Positions 11,701 to 26,700 of a stretch of DNA of 64,000 nucleotides are shown here, piece after piece. The DNA comes from Amaurobius ferox. Its lineage: Eukaryota > Arthropoda > Arachnida > Araneae > Amaurobiidae. The notes under the pieces were generated by a model. The model was not told where the DNA came from and ran no database searches. It was given only the letters and a program-made list of their open reading frames with translations. The DNA is taken from NCBI GenBank assembly GCA_951213105.1, contig OX578150.1, forward strand, positions 20,376,022 through 20,440,021, written 5' to 3'. Position 1 is the first letter of the stretch; every line of letters starts with the position of its first letter. Position numbers and translations under genes: made by a program.

Positions 11701-14700
11701 ATGAGGTGTCACCCCTTCCTGCATTGCTATGAATAAATACAAAACAACAAGTCTTTATTTTCAAAGATGTAAAAACATATATACAAGCTTGAATACTTTC
11801 GAGCTTTTGCACGCATCATTTATATAAGGGACATTCAGCAATTTATAATCAGCAAAACTATGATCAAAATTTGCATATTATTAATGGTCAAAAGTTACAA
11901 AGAAAGGTACTTGTATCTTTTGGCCATTAATGATATGCAAATTTTGATTGCATTTTGGCTGGATATAAATTGCCCAATGTTCCTTTGCTCGAAAGCGCTC
12001 AGGCCTGTATGTATGTTTTATGTCTTTGAGTGAAAGTGAAGACTTTTATTTTTAAAATTGTCTTTGCATTTAAAAATTTTAGAGTAATTATTAAAGTAAT
12101 TATTGTTATGAATAGTTTAAAAATTTACTTTAGTGACAGCCATTACCACCATGCCCATAGATTAATTTCACACATCTTGTTAAATTTCTCTTCGTAAGAC
12201 CTCTTTTATTCCTTATAATTTTAAAGGATCAATATATTTATCTTTAAGTGTGGGAGAGTTGAGATGGTTGATATTTTATTTTATATTAGTCTACTTAGAG
12301 TGTGTCCAGCAAGTAATATTAGAAGTATATTAAATGGCTATTTTTTTATTTTACTCAATTACGGAATATAATACATTTGATTACTTTTAGTACCATATTT
12401 TTTTTTTCAAACAATGATGAACTGAATGCATATTTTAAAACTCATTCATATATTTTACATCATTTTTTACAATCAACATTGCAATTAAATAATAATGTAT
12501 TGCTTTTTCCGGGTCTTTAAATTTAATTTCATACTTACTATGTTTGCTGGGCACAGTAGCCATACTGTACAAACTTTCAAGGTACATATTTTCTAAATTA
12601 AAATTACTGAGCTTAGGAGTTAAATGTCCATTTTGAGAAAGAAATAATAAGGTGAAATATTTACAGATTATTATCTTAAAAAGTAAATTTTGCTTACATA
12701 TCCAGACATAGTTTCACACAACTCCGGCGAATATTTTTTCAGGACAGTTAATAAGACAGCTAACAGTTCAAATAACCTATAAACAAAGACAAAATAATTA
12801 TACATCTCAATATAAAAAATGAAAAATAAATATTTATTTTGGAGCTCTACTTGACATTATTGCACATTAATATTTCATCTACAGGGTCCATACTAATTTT
12901 ATATCATGCACGGAAATGCCAAATTATACGTTCATTTTATTTGGTTAAAAATATGTTTAAAGTTAATGATGAACATTGGAATAAAAATATAAAAACGCTA
13001 TTAATATCCTCAATCTTTATGGTTTTAATGCTGTTCAGGCACTAAGAAATTATATCGATTTATTTAAATTCCAGTTTTTATCAGGCAAGTGGTTGATGCA
13101 AGTGTTTTGCAATGATGGAAGTGTGCAATGCAAAACTCCCCAGTACTGTACACAAGAGATTTACAAGGTACTTCATTTCTAATCTGTAGCTGATTGCGTC
13201 AATCAATTTGGAAAACCAAATAGCAAATTTCTACCAAAGACATTTGAAATGTTCGTAATAAATTGAGAAACTGCCAAAGCATTGTAGCATTTCGCCAACT
13301 CTTTGAATTACTTTAAAAGTTCATGTGAATTGGTTTCCAAATGGAATGAATAACCTGCATCTTCAATATTATGGAATTATGGCTCTGTGACCTGTCTGTC
13401 TTCCTGTGAAATGATAAACACCGTAAAAGAATTTGTAACTTACTTTATTCTGCAACTTCCACATATTACATTTCTTTTTAAGCATGTGTTTATCACTTTC
13501 TGCATTGTCAGATTCTGTTTCATGTTTTCGAACCACAAATAGAAAACCATAGGATTCTTACGTTGAGATTAAGTCGTTGTCTGTAACATCTTCCTCACTT
13601 TGATCAATTTTCAATGGTATGATCAATTGTACTCGTCTACAGATGTGTTTATTGTCTTTTGTCATTAAAATGCAAGTACAAACCTTATTATCTTGTACTT
13701 CAATAAATTTTTCTATTTGGGCTGTTCCACATGTGGCGGGGTAATTTTTCATCTTGTAACATATATCATTAATCCATATTTTTGACGTTCCATGTGCATT
13801 TTCAATTTCGTGTAATGTTCTCAAGTCAAGTATGTATTCTTGTCAATTTTCATCACAAAGTATTCATAAGATCTTGCTGTGTATCCAGGGGCTGTGCACC
13901 GGATTTTGTGCTTTGTATCAGCACCGACAGTTTGAGCCTCAAGAGCAAAAGTGTAGCTGGTGAAAAAGTCTTTAAAATAAATAATATAAGGGGGAATAAG
14001 TTCTCTATCTCACCAAGTCTGTGAAAATTGCTAACCCAAACAATTTAGACCTTCCATTTTCATCTCCACCCTGTGTTTTGACCAAATTAAAATAAACACC
14101 TGTTCCAGCAAATGTAAAAGAATCCTAGTTCTGAAAGCTATATTTATAAATAGTGATTTTAGAGCAAAAATAGTAGCAGATTTCAAATTTTCAGAACTTT
14201 TTACTCCACATTAACACTAAACATAACATAATATAAAAACTTTTAATTTGAAAAATAAAAAAAATAAAATAAAACAGTTATGAAAGTATTTGTCACTGAA
14301 GGAGGAATGTACTTAATCAACTCTTTCTATTTAGTGGATTCATTTAATGGAGGAAAAAAATGATGAAAGGGTTGTATATTATCTTTATTTTGGCAAGTAT
14401 TACCTTGTTTTATTGCATCGTTTAATTTTCTGACTTGATGGAAAAATGAAGTTCTTGAATTTTTTTGTTTTAAACAAGCGTTTAGGAAAGGAGTGGTGTT
14501 ATGATTCTTTATGCTGTGGGCACTTATTTAGGACCCAAGTGATGGATAATTCGTTCCAGTTTTGTATAAGTATACCCTTTTATATGCATGTAAAAACATC
14601 GATCAAATTTTGATTTAAAATTTTGCCTGCGTCATGCATATTTTGCACTATGAAATATTTCCAGTTTTTCTTCAAAACTATTCAATTGATTGAAACCAAA

Positions 14701-17700
14701 GTTTGTTAGGTAAACTACATTATGAATGATAAAACAACATTGTGATTAATTTTAGCCTGGAAAAAGGATCTTGTGAGGGTGTATTTCTGTCAAGCAAGAT
14801 CATGTACTTAAAAAATTATATACTTTATTTAGTTTCATCAAAGAGTTTGATTTCTATTTCGTTTTTGACATTTAGTTCATTCCAGAAATAAAGTGTTTTA
14901 ACATGTGTTGATGTACTCCTGTAGTACCATAGAATTCTGTAAATCCCCCCCACCTCAAATGCAACAGAAAAGTATAACAAGAAAGATCAATCATGCATAA
15001 AGCATTGATTATGAAACACTTTCCAACTTCAATGCAATTTTATTTAAACATCTCTAAAATGTGATACATTCCTCGGTAATATTTTAAAAATTATTACAAT
15101 GCTACATTAATTTATTATATTTGAAAGCTTAAAACTTCATTAACAAAAAATGAACTTCATTCAAATGATGGCATTGAAATATAAATTGCCTGGTTTAAAC
15201 ATCTCTAAAATGCGATACATTCCTAGGTAATATTTTAAAAATTATCATAATACTACAATAATTTATTATGTTTGAAAACTTCATTGAAAACAAATGAAAT
15301 TCATTCAAATGACATCATCGAAATATAACATGCCTGGCTCTCTCTATAAAAGCAGCATTTCATTCATAAACTTTTTTCCATTCATTTCATTCATCACAAT
15401 ACTATAATAATTTATTTTATTTAAAAACTTAAGAACATGGAGGTACAAGTAATTAAACGCCATGCTTAAAACTTCATTGAAACATCGTCTGTTTCTCTGT
15501 TGTTGTTGTTGAGACCCAGACCATCCGACCTACCAGAAAAGGTGTAAGGTAACTGTTTGGACGGCCGGGAAGTGCCACCCAATTTTGACCGGAACCCAGT
15601 GGGGGAGGCATCCACAGAGACCGTACCCTCCTTCCCCTACCACACTTCTCGGAAGGACTTGCGGACCCACATGTTTAACATGATCGTACTCCGCATGAAC
15701 ACGGTGGCAGCGTGGAAATCCAGTGTGCAAACCACCAGGCTACCGCGCCCGAAATGTGCCAACAGCACGCGGTGTTCCCAGGTGGTCACTCACTGAAGTA
15801 CTAACCGCGCCCGATGCTGCTTGACTTCAGTGATCTAACGAGAACCGATGTTTTCAGCACGGTAGGGCCGTTGGCCCGTCTGTTTCTCTGTAGAAAACTT
15901 GCAGACTTCATGAGCTACATAACTTTGCGTTAAAGAAATGCAGCAATTCTTATACAACTCATTCTACATCTTTTGGTATTTACATTCTCCATAAGTGAAA
16001 ATTAGGCTTTGCTGTAGAAATAATCAAAGTTGGATGATCATTTAAACTCAAATATATTGTAATTGCATAGTTTCAATATGTAGATGCACAGAATTTAATC
16101 AAAAATAAAGCTGTTTTAGAATGGATACAACACTAAATATGAATTAAAAAGAACGTTAAAAATTACGATTTTGACACAAGAAGGATGCTATATTTTATTT
16201 TAAAGTTGGGCACGTGATCTCTTCATATAAAAGGTGTAATTATTATTTTAATTTTTATTTAAGTAACTACTGAATATATTTTGCTGAAATTTTTTTTATA
16301 TATTTTATAGGGTAATATGAATATTTCCTAAAACTTTCGAAGCAATTTGTGAATTTTAAATTCACTTAAAAATGTTTGAAAAATTAGGTCCCATAGGGTT
16401 CAATGTATTTCATTTTTTCAACCCGGGTTCAATTCAAAACTAATTGGGTGATATTATTCATTTACATTCCCATAGGTTCCACAGACCATCTGAACAACAT
16501 ACTAAAATTTCATTTTGATAAAGTCATTTTTATGGCAGTTATCGTGCTAACGGCCAGACAGACAGACAGACAGAATGAACAAAGTCATAAACACTTTTCA
16601 ACTATGTTGTAAAGTGTTAAAAAAGACTTAAAGAGCAAAGGTTGATTTTGTTTTTTTAATATCTTCAATTACTTTTTTAATAATTTTTTTTTAATCGCTT
16701 AGAAAGTTAAAAATCATATACACCAATTTAAGAGAGTGTAACCTTATTTTTCTATTACTTAGGTACACTTTTCATTATAAAATCCATCAAATTACTCTTC
16801 ATTACATTCAATAAATTTATTTTATTCGATAATGAAATTTTTTTCCGATGATTAGGGTGTGGGTAAGCGGCACTGAATTTTTAAGAATTTCAAATTGCAG
16901 TGGGGCACTTTCCTGAAGAAGGAGAAATTGGCAAAATGCAATGGTATGGAATCTGAAATATATCTCCAGGAATCTAAAAGGAAATGTTTTACTATGCCTG
17001 TGAAAAAGATCAAAATTGCAATTTAACTGGAAAATTTTGATGAATACATCGGATGTACAACATAAAAATTCTAAAATTTCCGTAAAGAAAGACAATTTAC
17101 TTTCAATTTGATGTACCTTGAACAAGATTGTGTATTTTACCCCCTTTCAATTTTTTTCTGATTCACACCAAATTAAGCATATATGTATGTACTAATATAG
17201 CTTAATATGAACTGAACTATTCAATGGAGTTAAACTGGTGTAATGCAAATATGCCATATTTAATTTTAGCATTTAAAACTATTTCAATATAGACATAAAA
17301 ATGCGAGAGATGTCACAGGAACAGCTATGTATGGTACACCACCAAAATTATATTAAATTTACAGTTTTAAAATATTACGAGCATGCCAAAATTCTAAAGA
17401 ATTAAATATCTGAATAAAGAATTAAATATCTGAAGAATGGTTTATCCTGCAGGAATTGTGTTGATAACTTACTTTTGTTGGACCTCCGTAACATCACTAA
17501 GAGACTGATTTTCTTCTTCAGGGGTTGCTTTCTTCAATAAGCTCTCAGTTTCGAGGGTTTTCAAGGGGCTCAGTTTAGAATCGGGCAGCTTCTTTTTCTG
17601 CAAAATAATCACAGTAATGAGAATAAGCAAACATAAAAAATTACAAATTGAATTCTTCCAGAAAAGAAAATTAGTAAGATAGTAGAGGAATAATAATAAA

Positions 17701-20700
17701 AAAAAAAAATTAAAATTTCAAACAGATTATTTAAATACAAGAGGTAATCATTTCCTGAAATTATGGATGATTTTAAATGCAAAATTGGAAAGAATTGCAA
17801 AAAGAAAACATGTGATATTCTCCAAACTCAAAGAGTAAGATTACAATTTTGGTATGTGCAACATTTCCTTACAGCAAAATATATTTTGAGTAACATTTTG
17901 AGTGAAAGATATTTTAAATGTTAACACAACTTTATTTTTATTTGAGTAACTAGGGGGTTCTGCCCCCTGCTCACTATGCTTCGCCAACCCTCATAACTTG
18001 CTTCGCGAGCTATTTCAAGCACAACTAAAGTTTAAATCTTTAAACGGTTTATTTCATCGTGTTACCCTATTATTTCTCTATAAATGTACTAAATTTCATA
18101 TTTTTACATGCTATAGTTTTTGCAGTACGAGACAGAGAAAATCAATGGACATGTTGATACGAAAGAACATTTTTCTCTTCAGAAGTGAATAAAAAGTAAA
18201 ATACCTTATTAACTACATCAGAATTAAAAAAAAAAAAAGCTTTGTCCTGCAAAAATGTAACTATGCAGGTATCTGTCTGCAAAAATTCATGGTATTGCTA
18301 TTGTTGGTCTGTCCAGGACGCAAACTCTCAGCTCAAATATTTTGTCTTTGACTTTGACATTAAATATTTCTTAAACTACAATATATATCAAAAAATGGTT
18401 TATTTCAGTGTGTTCTCCAAATCTTTTCCCACAAGTGTACCAAATTTTATATTTTTGTATGCTATAGTTTTTGTGGTATGAAACAGAGAATCTCGAGCAA
18501 TGAGTAATTTCCCAAACAGTAGCAGTGCCAGCAATGTTTTTTTTAAATGTAGAGAGATAAAAATGGATATTTTAAATTATTATAATTAATGTAGTACATT
18601 ATAAATAATACATAGCTTATAATTAATTTTTACAATATAATGTAAGACTTATAGAAACTGTATAAAAAAAGCTTATGTAATTTTAATTCCAGGGAAATGC
18701 AAAACAAATTCAAATTATCCAATTTGTATAAATAAAAGTGAGAATAATTTTGGTTTTGAATTATCCAAGTTTTATCCAGAATAAAAAAAAATAAAATAAA
18801 GAAATAAATAAATTACACACATAATTGGTAAAATTTATGACACATTAGTCTACAAATTATATAATTAAAAAAATATTATTTGATAATCTGATATTTAAAT
18901 TGCAAGCTATGAAATGTATAACTTTTTGAAAAAGGAATGAATAGTAACTTGTTTTGAGGTTGCAATTTTATAAATAAATTTGAAGTGCAGAAAATAAATG
19001 AAATATTTTATCGTCAACAGATAATGAAGTTTCCATTAATCTATTCACGTCCCTGGGTGCTTCCTGAGATGAGAGAGCAAAGGTTTTTTTTTTTTGTGAG
19101 AATTAAAATGATGGCACCAGAATCAGATTAAGATCCTAAAAGGATAAAAAAGAAAGGTTTTAAAACTTTTTAAATAAACAAGAAGTGAATTTCCTCTCTT
19201 CTCAATTTCCAAAAATGAAGTCGTTTCAGGAGGAAAAAAGGTTCCTGATGGTCTCTTAAGTAAATTTAGTATTGAGTCTATGGGAAAAAACCTGCTGCGA
19301 GAAAAAGTAGTTGCTAAAGGAGGTGGTTTCTCACAGAGGTTTTACTGTATATAGAAATTAAGGATTTTTAAATATAGAGGATAATAATTTATAAAATTTG
19401 GGATAATATTCTATATAATAGAAAGGATATAAGGAGAAAATTTTAAATCCAAGTCTGAGTCAATTTAAGACTTTACAAAAAAGACTCCCTATATGCAATA
19501 TGATGTAGAATAAAGGTGATTAAGAAAATTCTCCAACAAATATAAAATAATAAATATCATATATTTCTGAATATAAGCCAATCTGTGTATAAGTTGAGTG
19601 TATAATTCTACTATAAAATATTTGACCAAAATTGGAAATCAGTATATAAGCACTGCCAAATGTGTGAAACCTGCTGAACAATCGCTGCCAATGATATCAC
19701 ATTGTGATGCCGGTATTGCTTACATTATTGGGAAAAGAATGCTCACATCATATCTCCCTCCTCCAGAAACATCCAACCACACACAAGTGTCAGTGATATA
19801 TTGCCATCATAGTCGACATTAGCAACTCGACAGCTAGAAGCTTACAAGAAGCTAAGCCTAACTACACAAGAGTGAACCTTCTTTACAGCTATTTATACAA
19901 ATATTAGAAACTGATTATTGGCTTGGTCAAAAATGAAAAATATTACATATATACAGAATTTAAAACATAAGAAAGGGGGAAAAATTTACAATTTAGTACG
20001 AAAACTTGCAAGTGTATTCCAATGCACTTATATAACAATTCCGAGAAGAAAATATGTATTTCCATGCATACCTGATGTGGAATTACGCATTTTGGTGAAC
20101 TCTGAAATGGGATTTTAATGATTTTTTGTGAATGTGTAGAATGTTTGTATGTTGATTAATGATTGTGTTAGTGAGCCAGGATGGATAAAATAAAAAATAA
20201 ATGTACAACCACTGAAATGTAAGTTTTATGCCATTTATTCTGCATTTTTGATATTTTTTTTGTATGAAATTATTAAAAATGATCCTTGACTCGGATATAA
20301 GCCGACTTTTCTACTTTAATAGTAAAAAAAATTTGCAAAAATTCTCAGCTTATACACGTAAATGTACTATTGTATATTAAAGATTCTACTGACAGAAGTG
20401 AGAAATATAATGGATAAAACAAAAAGCATTACATTGCAGATTCAGGAAAGGTTTGCATCTGAGTCATTAGTTTACTTTTCATTTCTTAAAAAGTAAACTA
20501 ATGACAAATAATTAGAACACATTGAAAAATATAAATAATTTTCATTGTGTTGTTGATTACTCAAAAAGTTGCAATGAATTTAAAAATATTTTCATGAGTT
20601 CATTCTTTAGATTTTGAAATTTATATAAAATATAATTTTTAAATTTAAATTTATAAAATACACATTAATAGAGGCAGGGATAGCCCAATGTTTATTCTGG

Positions 20701-23700
20701 CGTGTTCGATCCTAGATGTCACTTAAAACAAGCTTCGTATCTATGCAGAGTATAGGCATGATAAATTTGTTGGTTCAAAAGTTCATTTGAGAGATGATGG
20801 GTCAGAGGAAGTATGGTGTCCCACCTTCCACTGAATTCCAGTCTAAATTGGGTGGCATATTGCCAAGTCTGACTTCTACCATGGTATGTCTGGAATCTTT
20901 GGATTTACAGAAGTTGCAATTTCTCTCCCTTTATCTTGGCTATTGGTCTAGGGTTTATTCTGGTATTTTCCGGACAAGTGGGTATTGAACAATAACACAT
21001 TAATAATTATAAGTATTACACTGAGAAATGTATAAGGGTGCTTTCTCTCACTAATGCTACAACAGCAAAAGAATAAAAAAGAAATATATAGGTCAGTTAA
21101 AGTAATAGTATAAGTAAATGTTAATATGATGAACGAACCATTATAGCATATTTTAATAATCCTGGCTTGCATAGAATAGCTACAGTACTGTATATACAAT
21201 TGCAAACATCCATCTAAAAAGAAATATTAGAATTAGATAAAATGTAAATGAAGGCATGGAACATTAATACTAATATATAAATTTTATAAATTTATTTCCT
21301 TTCTTACTATAATCTTATTGATTTTGAGTATGATCAAGCAAGTGAAAAGCTTCAATTTATCAAAAGAATTATAACAGCCTGATGTTTTTAAACAATAACT
21401 TGCTACATGTTACACATATTATGGAAAAATAATTTTCAATGCCAAACGTTCATTTCAATAAAAATATATCGGTTGTTTATTAAAATATATATTTTAATGA
21501 AAATACATCTTTTATCGGAAGTTGTATTACTTTCTTTAATGGAGAATATGACTACCAATAATGCATGTTAAATAAAAGTATTGCAGAAGAAAAGAAACAT
21601 GATTGAGCACAGTGGCAGACCTTTAAATCCAAAAGTTTGAGTCTGAATGTGAATTTTTGGCAGATTTGCATTTTTTGTATCCTTGAACTATAGTAGTAAA
21701 GTTTTTAGGTGATGTCTTTGTGGACAAGGGGGGGGGGGGATTACCCCTACTTAGCCCTAGAAAATAAGGGGGGGGGGGGAGCTGTTTGCTGACATGATAT
21801 CTTGTACAAATTGACTGATTTGAAGGATGTTTGGTATAATTGTTGCAATTGGTGCACATCAGAAATTGATAGAATGTAATTAAAATCATACTATTTGAAA
21901 ATACTTCCATTTTTTTTTTCTATTGCACCTTTGTGAATAAAATGAACAAAACTCATAAATTTAAATTGCTTCAAATATAGTTAACTGCGTAGCATTTTCT
22001 TATGAAATATCATATGGCAAATCTACTAACATAATTCTTGTGCAGCAAGCATATTTTGTTAGCACTGCATATTTTGTTAGCACTACATATTTATGAAACA
22101 TTTTTTTTCAGTTTTGCATTTTTCATGTGATATTGATTGAGGGTAGCATTTTGCACATAAATATACATTCCAAATAAACAAAGAAAAATACCCACTATTG
22201 ATCCCATGGTGCTCAATATGTTAAAAAGATATCCTTTTGTAGACTAAGTTGCCAAAAGTACAACATTTTAATATAGGTGATGCTAGACCTTACTGCATCA
22301 ATGGGCTAACCTACAATCTAGGCGAACATGTGATAACTCATAATATTCCTTATTTATGATCTGCAACTTGTAAAATTCCCTTTAGGCATATGCAAAATAT
22401 GAGAGTTTTCGCAGTAATGCACAAATAAATATATTTTACTTAGAGTTCACTGTTTCCATTTTTACAAAATGTGGATTAGCCCACTGTTACTATAAGGTCT
22501 TTATTTGTATAATATTGTAGTAAGGATTTTGAATGTAGGTATAAATGAAAGGAAATAAATGTTTTCTAAATTTATGAAAAGTAATTAAAGTATGTCGGGA
22601 AAGTTATGTGATGTCCATATTAGTATTTTTTAAATACATGTGAACATTAGCTGATATGCCACTTGCATGCCAACTTAACATACTCCATATTCAGATCAAT
22701 TTTAGGGACTTAAAAGGGTACTTTCAGATCAAAAAACAGAACCAAAATAGGGACCTCATAAAAACTATGAGGAAAACAAAGACATTGCTCAGAACAATAT
22801 TTTTTTTAACTTTTACCACTAAACTGATAAGGAGGGGAAAACTTTTTTCAATGCATATGAATTCTTTAAGTTCAATTTTTATCTTGTCTTTTAATTTTAG
22901 TTATTAATGATAAATTTACCCCTAATTTTGATAAAACTTTCCTTTTAATTGCAATAACCCCCCCCCCCCCCCCCATAATATTTTACTTTTGGAATCCCTT
23001 TTTATATATATTTATTGAGAATCTATTTGTAACTTTGATCTTGTTCAAACCCTTAGTTTCGTTTAGTGTATCATTCTCAGCTCTCTATATATAATTTTCT
23101 GGAAATCTAGTGCTTCGTGATTAGCACTATGTTTATATATTGGCCTGATTTATTTATGTACATGGGTTTTGAATTGAATTATTTTTGCTTAAATTTTTAT
23201 AAACTTATTTATAATTTATGATAATTCTAGTATTGGCTTATTTGATTTACCCAATGCAACTTTGCATGATTTCAGGTTGTATAAAAGCTCATGTCTGTCA
23301 ATTCCATAATACTGCTACTGATGATGGGCATGTCTGAAAGTGCTATGGCATTTTGAAAAACTTTTTATGTATGTCATTGATGGTGTATTAAATACGGTTT
23401 ACAATACTTGTAGTCTTTGATAGAAAGGGATATTCATTGATTATTTTAACGATATTAAACTATGAAAATTACTGAAACTATGGTTGATTATTTAAACAAT
23501 ATTAAACTTGATTTAGCCCTCAATGGAGTATTGCTAATTTTTATTTATAATCAAAATACAGCATTTCTTGACAGCATTAATCATGATCCAAAAAGCATGA
23601 TTTCCTGCTGCAATGCGCATATTGGGAGAACCGATTTTTTTGTTATCTGGAATTAAATATGTGGCCTTGGATGGATGCAAGACTTGACATAAGTTTCATG

Positions 23701-26700
23701 GTCAATAGGTCGGTGGGGCAAGTTGGGATAAAAACACATGACAAGCTGGGTAAAAATGATATTTTTGTACATCAATCGATTCATTGCATCAAATAACATT
23801 TAGAAAAAAGTTCCATGATTGTGCGATGGAAACTTTTTTAGCAGTTAGCAACAGAAGTCTGAATTTTTCAATGCTAAATTGTCTCAAGAGATCTTTAACT
23901 ATCTTTCATATATATATTTACTTATTGATATAGTTTTATCCTTAAAACATGCAGTAGGATAGCCTAAAATAAATGCCATAATAAACAAAAAGTTACATAA
24001 ATTATTTAAAATAAATTTGATACCAATTTTTAAGAATCTAAGATAAAAAAAAAAAAAGGATTTTTAGAGACTTTAGGGACCAAGAATGAGCTCTGCACAA
24101 TTTAGCGCAGTTATTGACAATTTATCAAACATACTTGTCCTATGAACAGTAAAGCTCGCACCATTCTGAATCAAGAATTAATTTATTAAATTTATGATTC
24201 CCCCATAGCAATAGAAATTATTAAAGAAATTGAATTTAATTTTCTGAGATAATGAATTATCATCAATTTGGTAATACAGTCGACACTTGTTAATCCTCAA
24301 CTGCCTATAATCCACAATACATTTTGGATATAAACAATTAAATATACAATAGTGTATTCAATTTTGTAAAAGTTAATTCTGAGGAGAAAAAGTTTTTTTT
24401 GAGCAAGGCTTAGCCGTGGAATATAATTACTTTGACTTTATACAAAGTTTTATTACAGAACAAGAAATAGTGACTGTCCATAGCTTGTAACAAAAATCTT
24501 TAAACAACAATTAAATCTGTGTTTGAAAATTTTAAAAACAAGCAGTAAAATTTATAATATTATCTAATTTTGATTTAAATGTATTGTAGAGTGATTTTCT
24601 AATTAAATAACTCAGGATGTACCAATGTCTCAATTTTACACATTAGTTTATGCAGCAATGACCTATAATTTGCAAAATTCTGTAATTTACACAACCTCTG
24701 GTCCTAAACCCTAAGTTGTGCGGATTAAAGAGAGTCTACTGTACTTAAAAAGTCATCAAGTTGGTAATATTTATGCCAAATTTGTTTCCGAGGACAGATA
24801 GGCAGTGATAAGGACTTTTCTTATATAGTGCTATGATTACTATTACTTACAAAAAGCATCTGGATCGACTTTGGATGTTCCAATTGCCACATCTGGTAGT
24901 AAGAAGATAGATGGAGAATAAATGCAGAAGTTAGAATGGCTTCTTGGATTCTTTCTGGTTGTAAGGAGTTCCGCATATCCACTAAAGTCTGAAAAAACAA
25001 ACATCAATGGAATTCTATGAGAATGAAAATATTTGATTTCAATGCAAAATATAATTCTATACATATGAAATATTTCACAGATTTCATAATAAAGATTTAA
25101 AAATAATCATACACACAGTTTTTACTATTCAATGGTGAAACTCGAATTTATTCACCCAAATAGAACAAAATGGGGCATCTCTGTACAGTCACTATTTTCA
25201 AAGAAATAAAAGATGCGACAAGATGGGTCAAATCAGTTTTCTCTCTCCTTCCGACATATCTTCTTGAGGTTCCGTCATATCTTCTTGATTTTCTTGAGGT
25301 TATACAAAATCCGGATTTACCAAACACAAAGATGTTGAATCATTAAAGGGTCTCATAATAAAGACTTACAGCAGTTACAAGATATGTAAAGTGACACCTG
25401 AAGATACAAGCAGGCTAGGACTAATAAATTGACAAATTTAATTAGAATTTTTGCAGGTTATAATAATTTTTTTATATTACAATAATACAAAACATACCAG
25501 AAGCTAAAAAAAAAAAAACTTCAGTTGATGAATAAACCAGAAAGTGCTACGGCCAATGTATCTTTGCTGAGAGAGATTAGATATCATCTTGGCATTTCAA
25601 GTGTAATGAACAGTACACATATAAGGATTTACTTAATAAAATAAATCTTTAAATTTACACCTATATTTTCTCATTTAAGCCACTTAACTTTTTTATATTT
25701 TATAATAGAGAACTATAATAATTATGTTCAGTAAATTTTAATTAATTGAAGTCAAAAAGATTTAAATTAACTTACAAAAGCTGTAAAAAATAAATTATAA
25801 ATTTATGTAGAATACATTCTAATATTAAATCAATCATTAAAATCTCTAAAATAATTTTTGGGAAAAAACAAAAAACAAATTATACTATGAAATTCAATTT
25901 TGCATTTTTCTGTGTACCAGCTTGAAAAATTGTATGACACAGAAAACCTAAAATTGAGGTTGAAGGAAAACATGACAGGGGTGCATACTAAAAATATAAA
26001 CTTGCACAAGTTTACTAATAGTAATGTAAATATTTTCAACCGCAAATATAAAACCAGTAACAATATTTATGGTGCTTTGTTACAAAACAAATAAATAAAA
26101 TTTGGCAATTTCTAATTGATTTCTATGTAATGGTTTGATTAGTTCTGCTTTAGTTCTTAGAAGAAATCTGTCAGTTTTATTCTTTTTTAATAATAGAGAC
26201 TTTTTGATGGATATTGCCATTTTCTCTAATAAATATAAAATATAGTTTTAGCAGTAAACTGATTTGCTCTTGCTGCAAAGCAAGCGAAGGTGGTTCTTTC
26301 TTGCTATTTACTAAACTGGTTGTGTAACATGCTGTTTTCGCTTGAACTTACAAGGAAATCATGTATTGAAGAATATAGGAAAAAAGGAAAGGAAAGGTTT
26401 AAGAAGCCTTTATGTGATTTGAAAGTAAGAAGTATACAGGGTGTCAAGGAATGTCATGGACAAGGCAAATAATTCAATAAGTATTACAGTTATTGTATAT
26501 TTTTAAACAGGTAAATAGAAAACTCCAATAGCGTTACAGGATGAGACAACTTTCGGGGGCTGACACCCTTCTTTAGCAGGATGCAGGGGGTATTTCACCT
26601 TGTGTTAGAGATAGGAAAAAGTTATATACAAGGTTATAGAGTATTGGAAAATTAGTAAAAAGCATTTCTGCCCCCCACCATACCCCACAAAAAATGGGAA

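Noticed and set aside
15758..15875. Functional 5S rRNA gene
   Set aside because: Several positions differ from arthropod 5S, there is no T-run terminator, and the sequence continues into a SINE body found elsewhere in the window.
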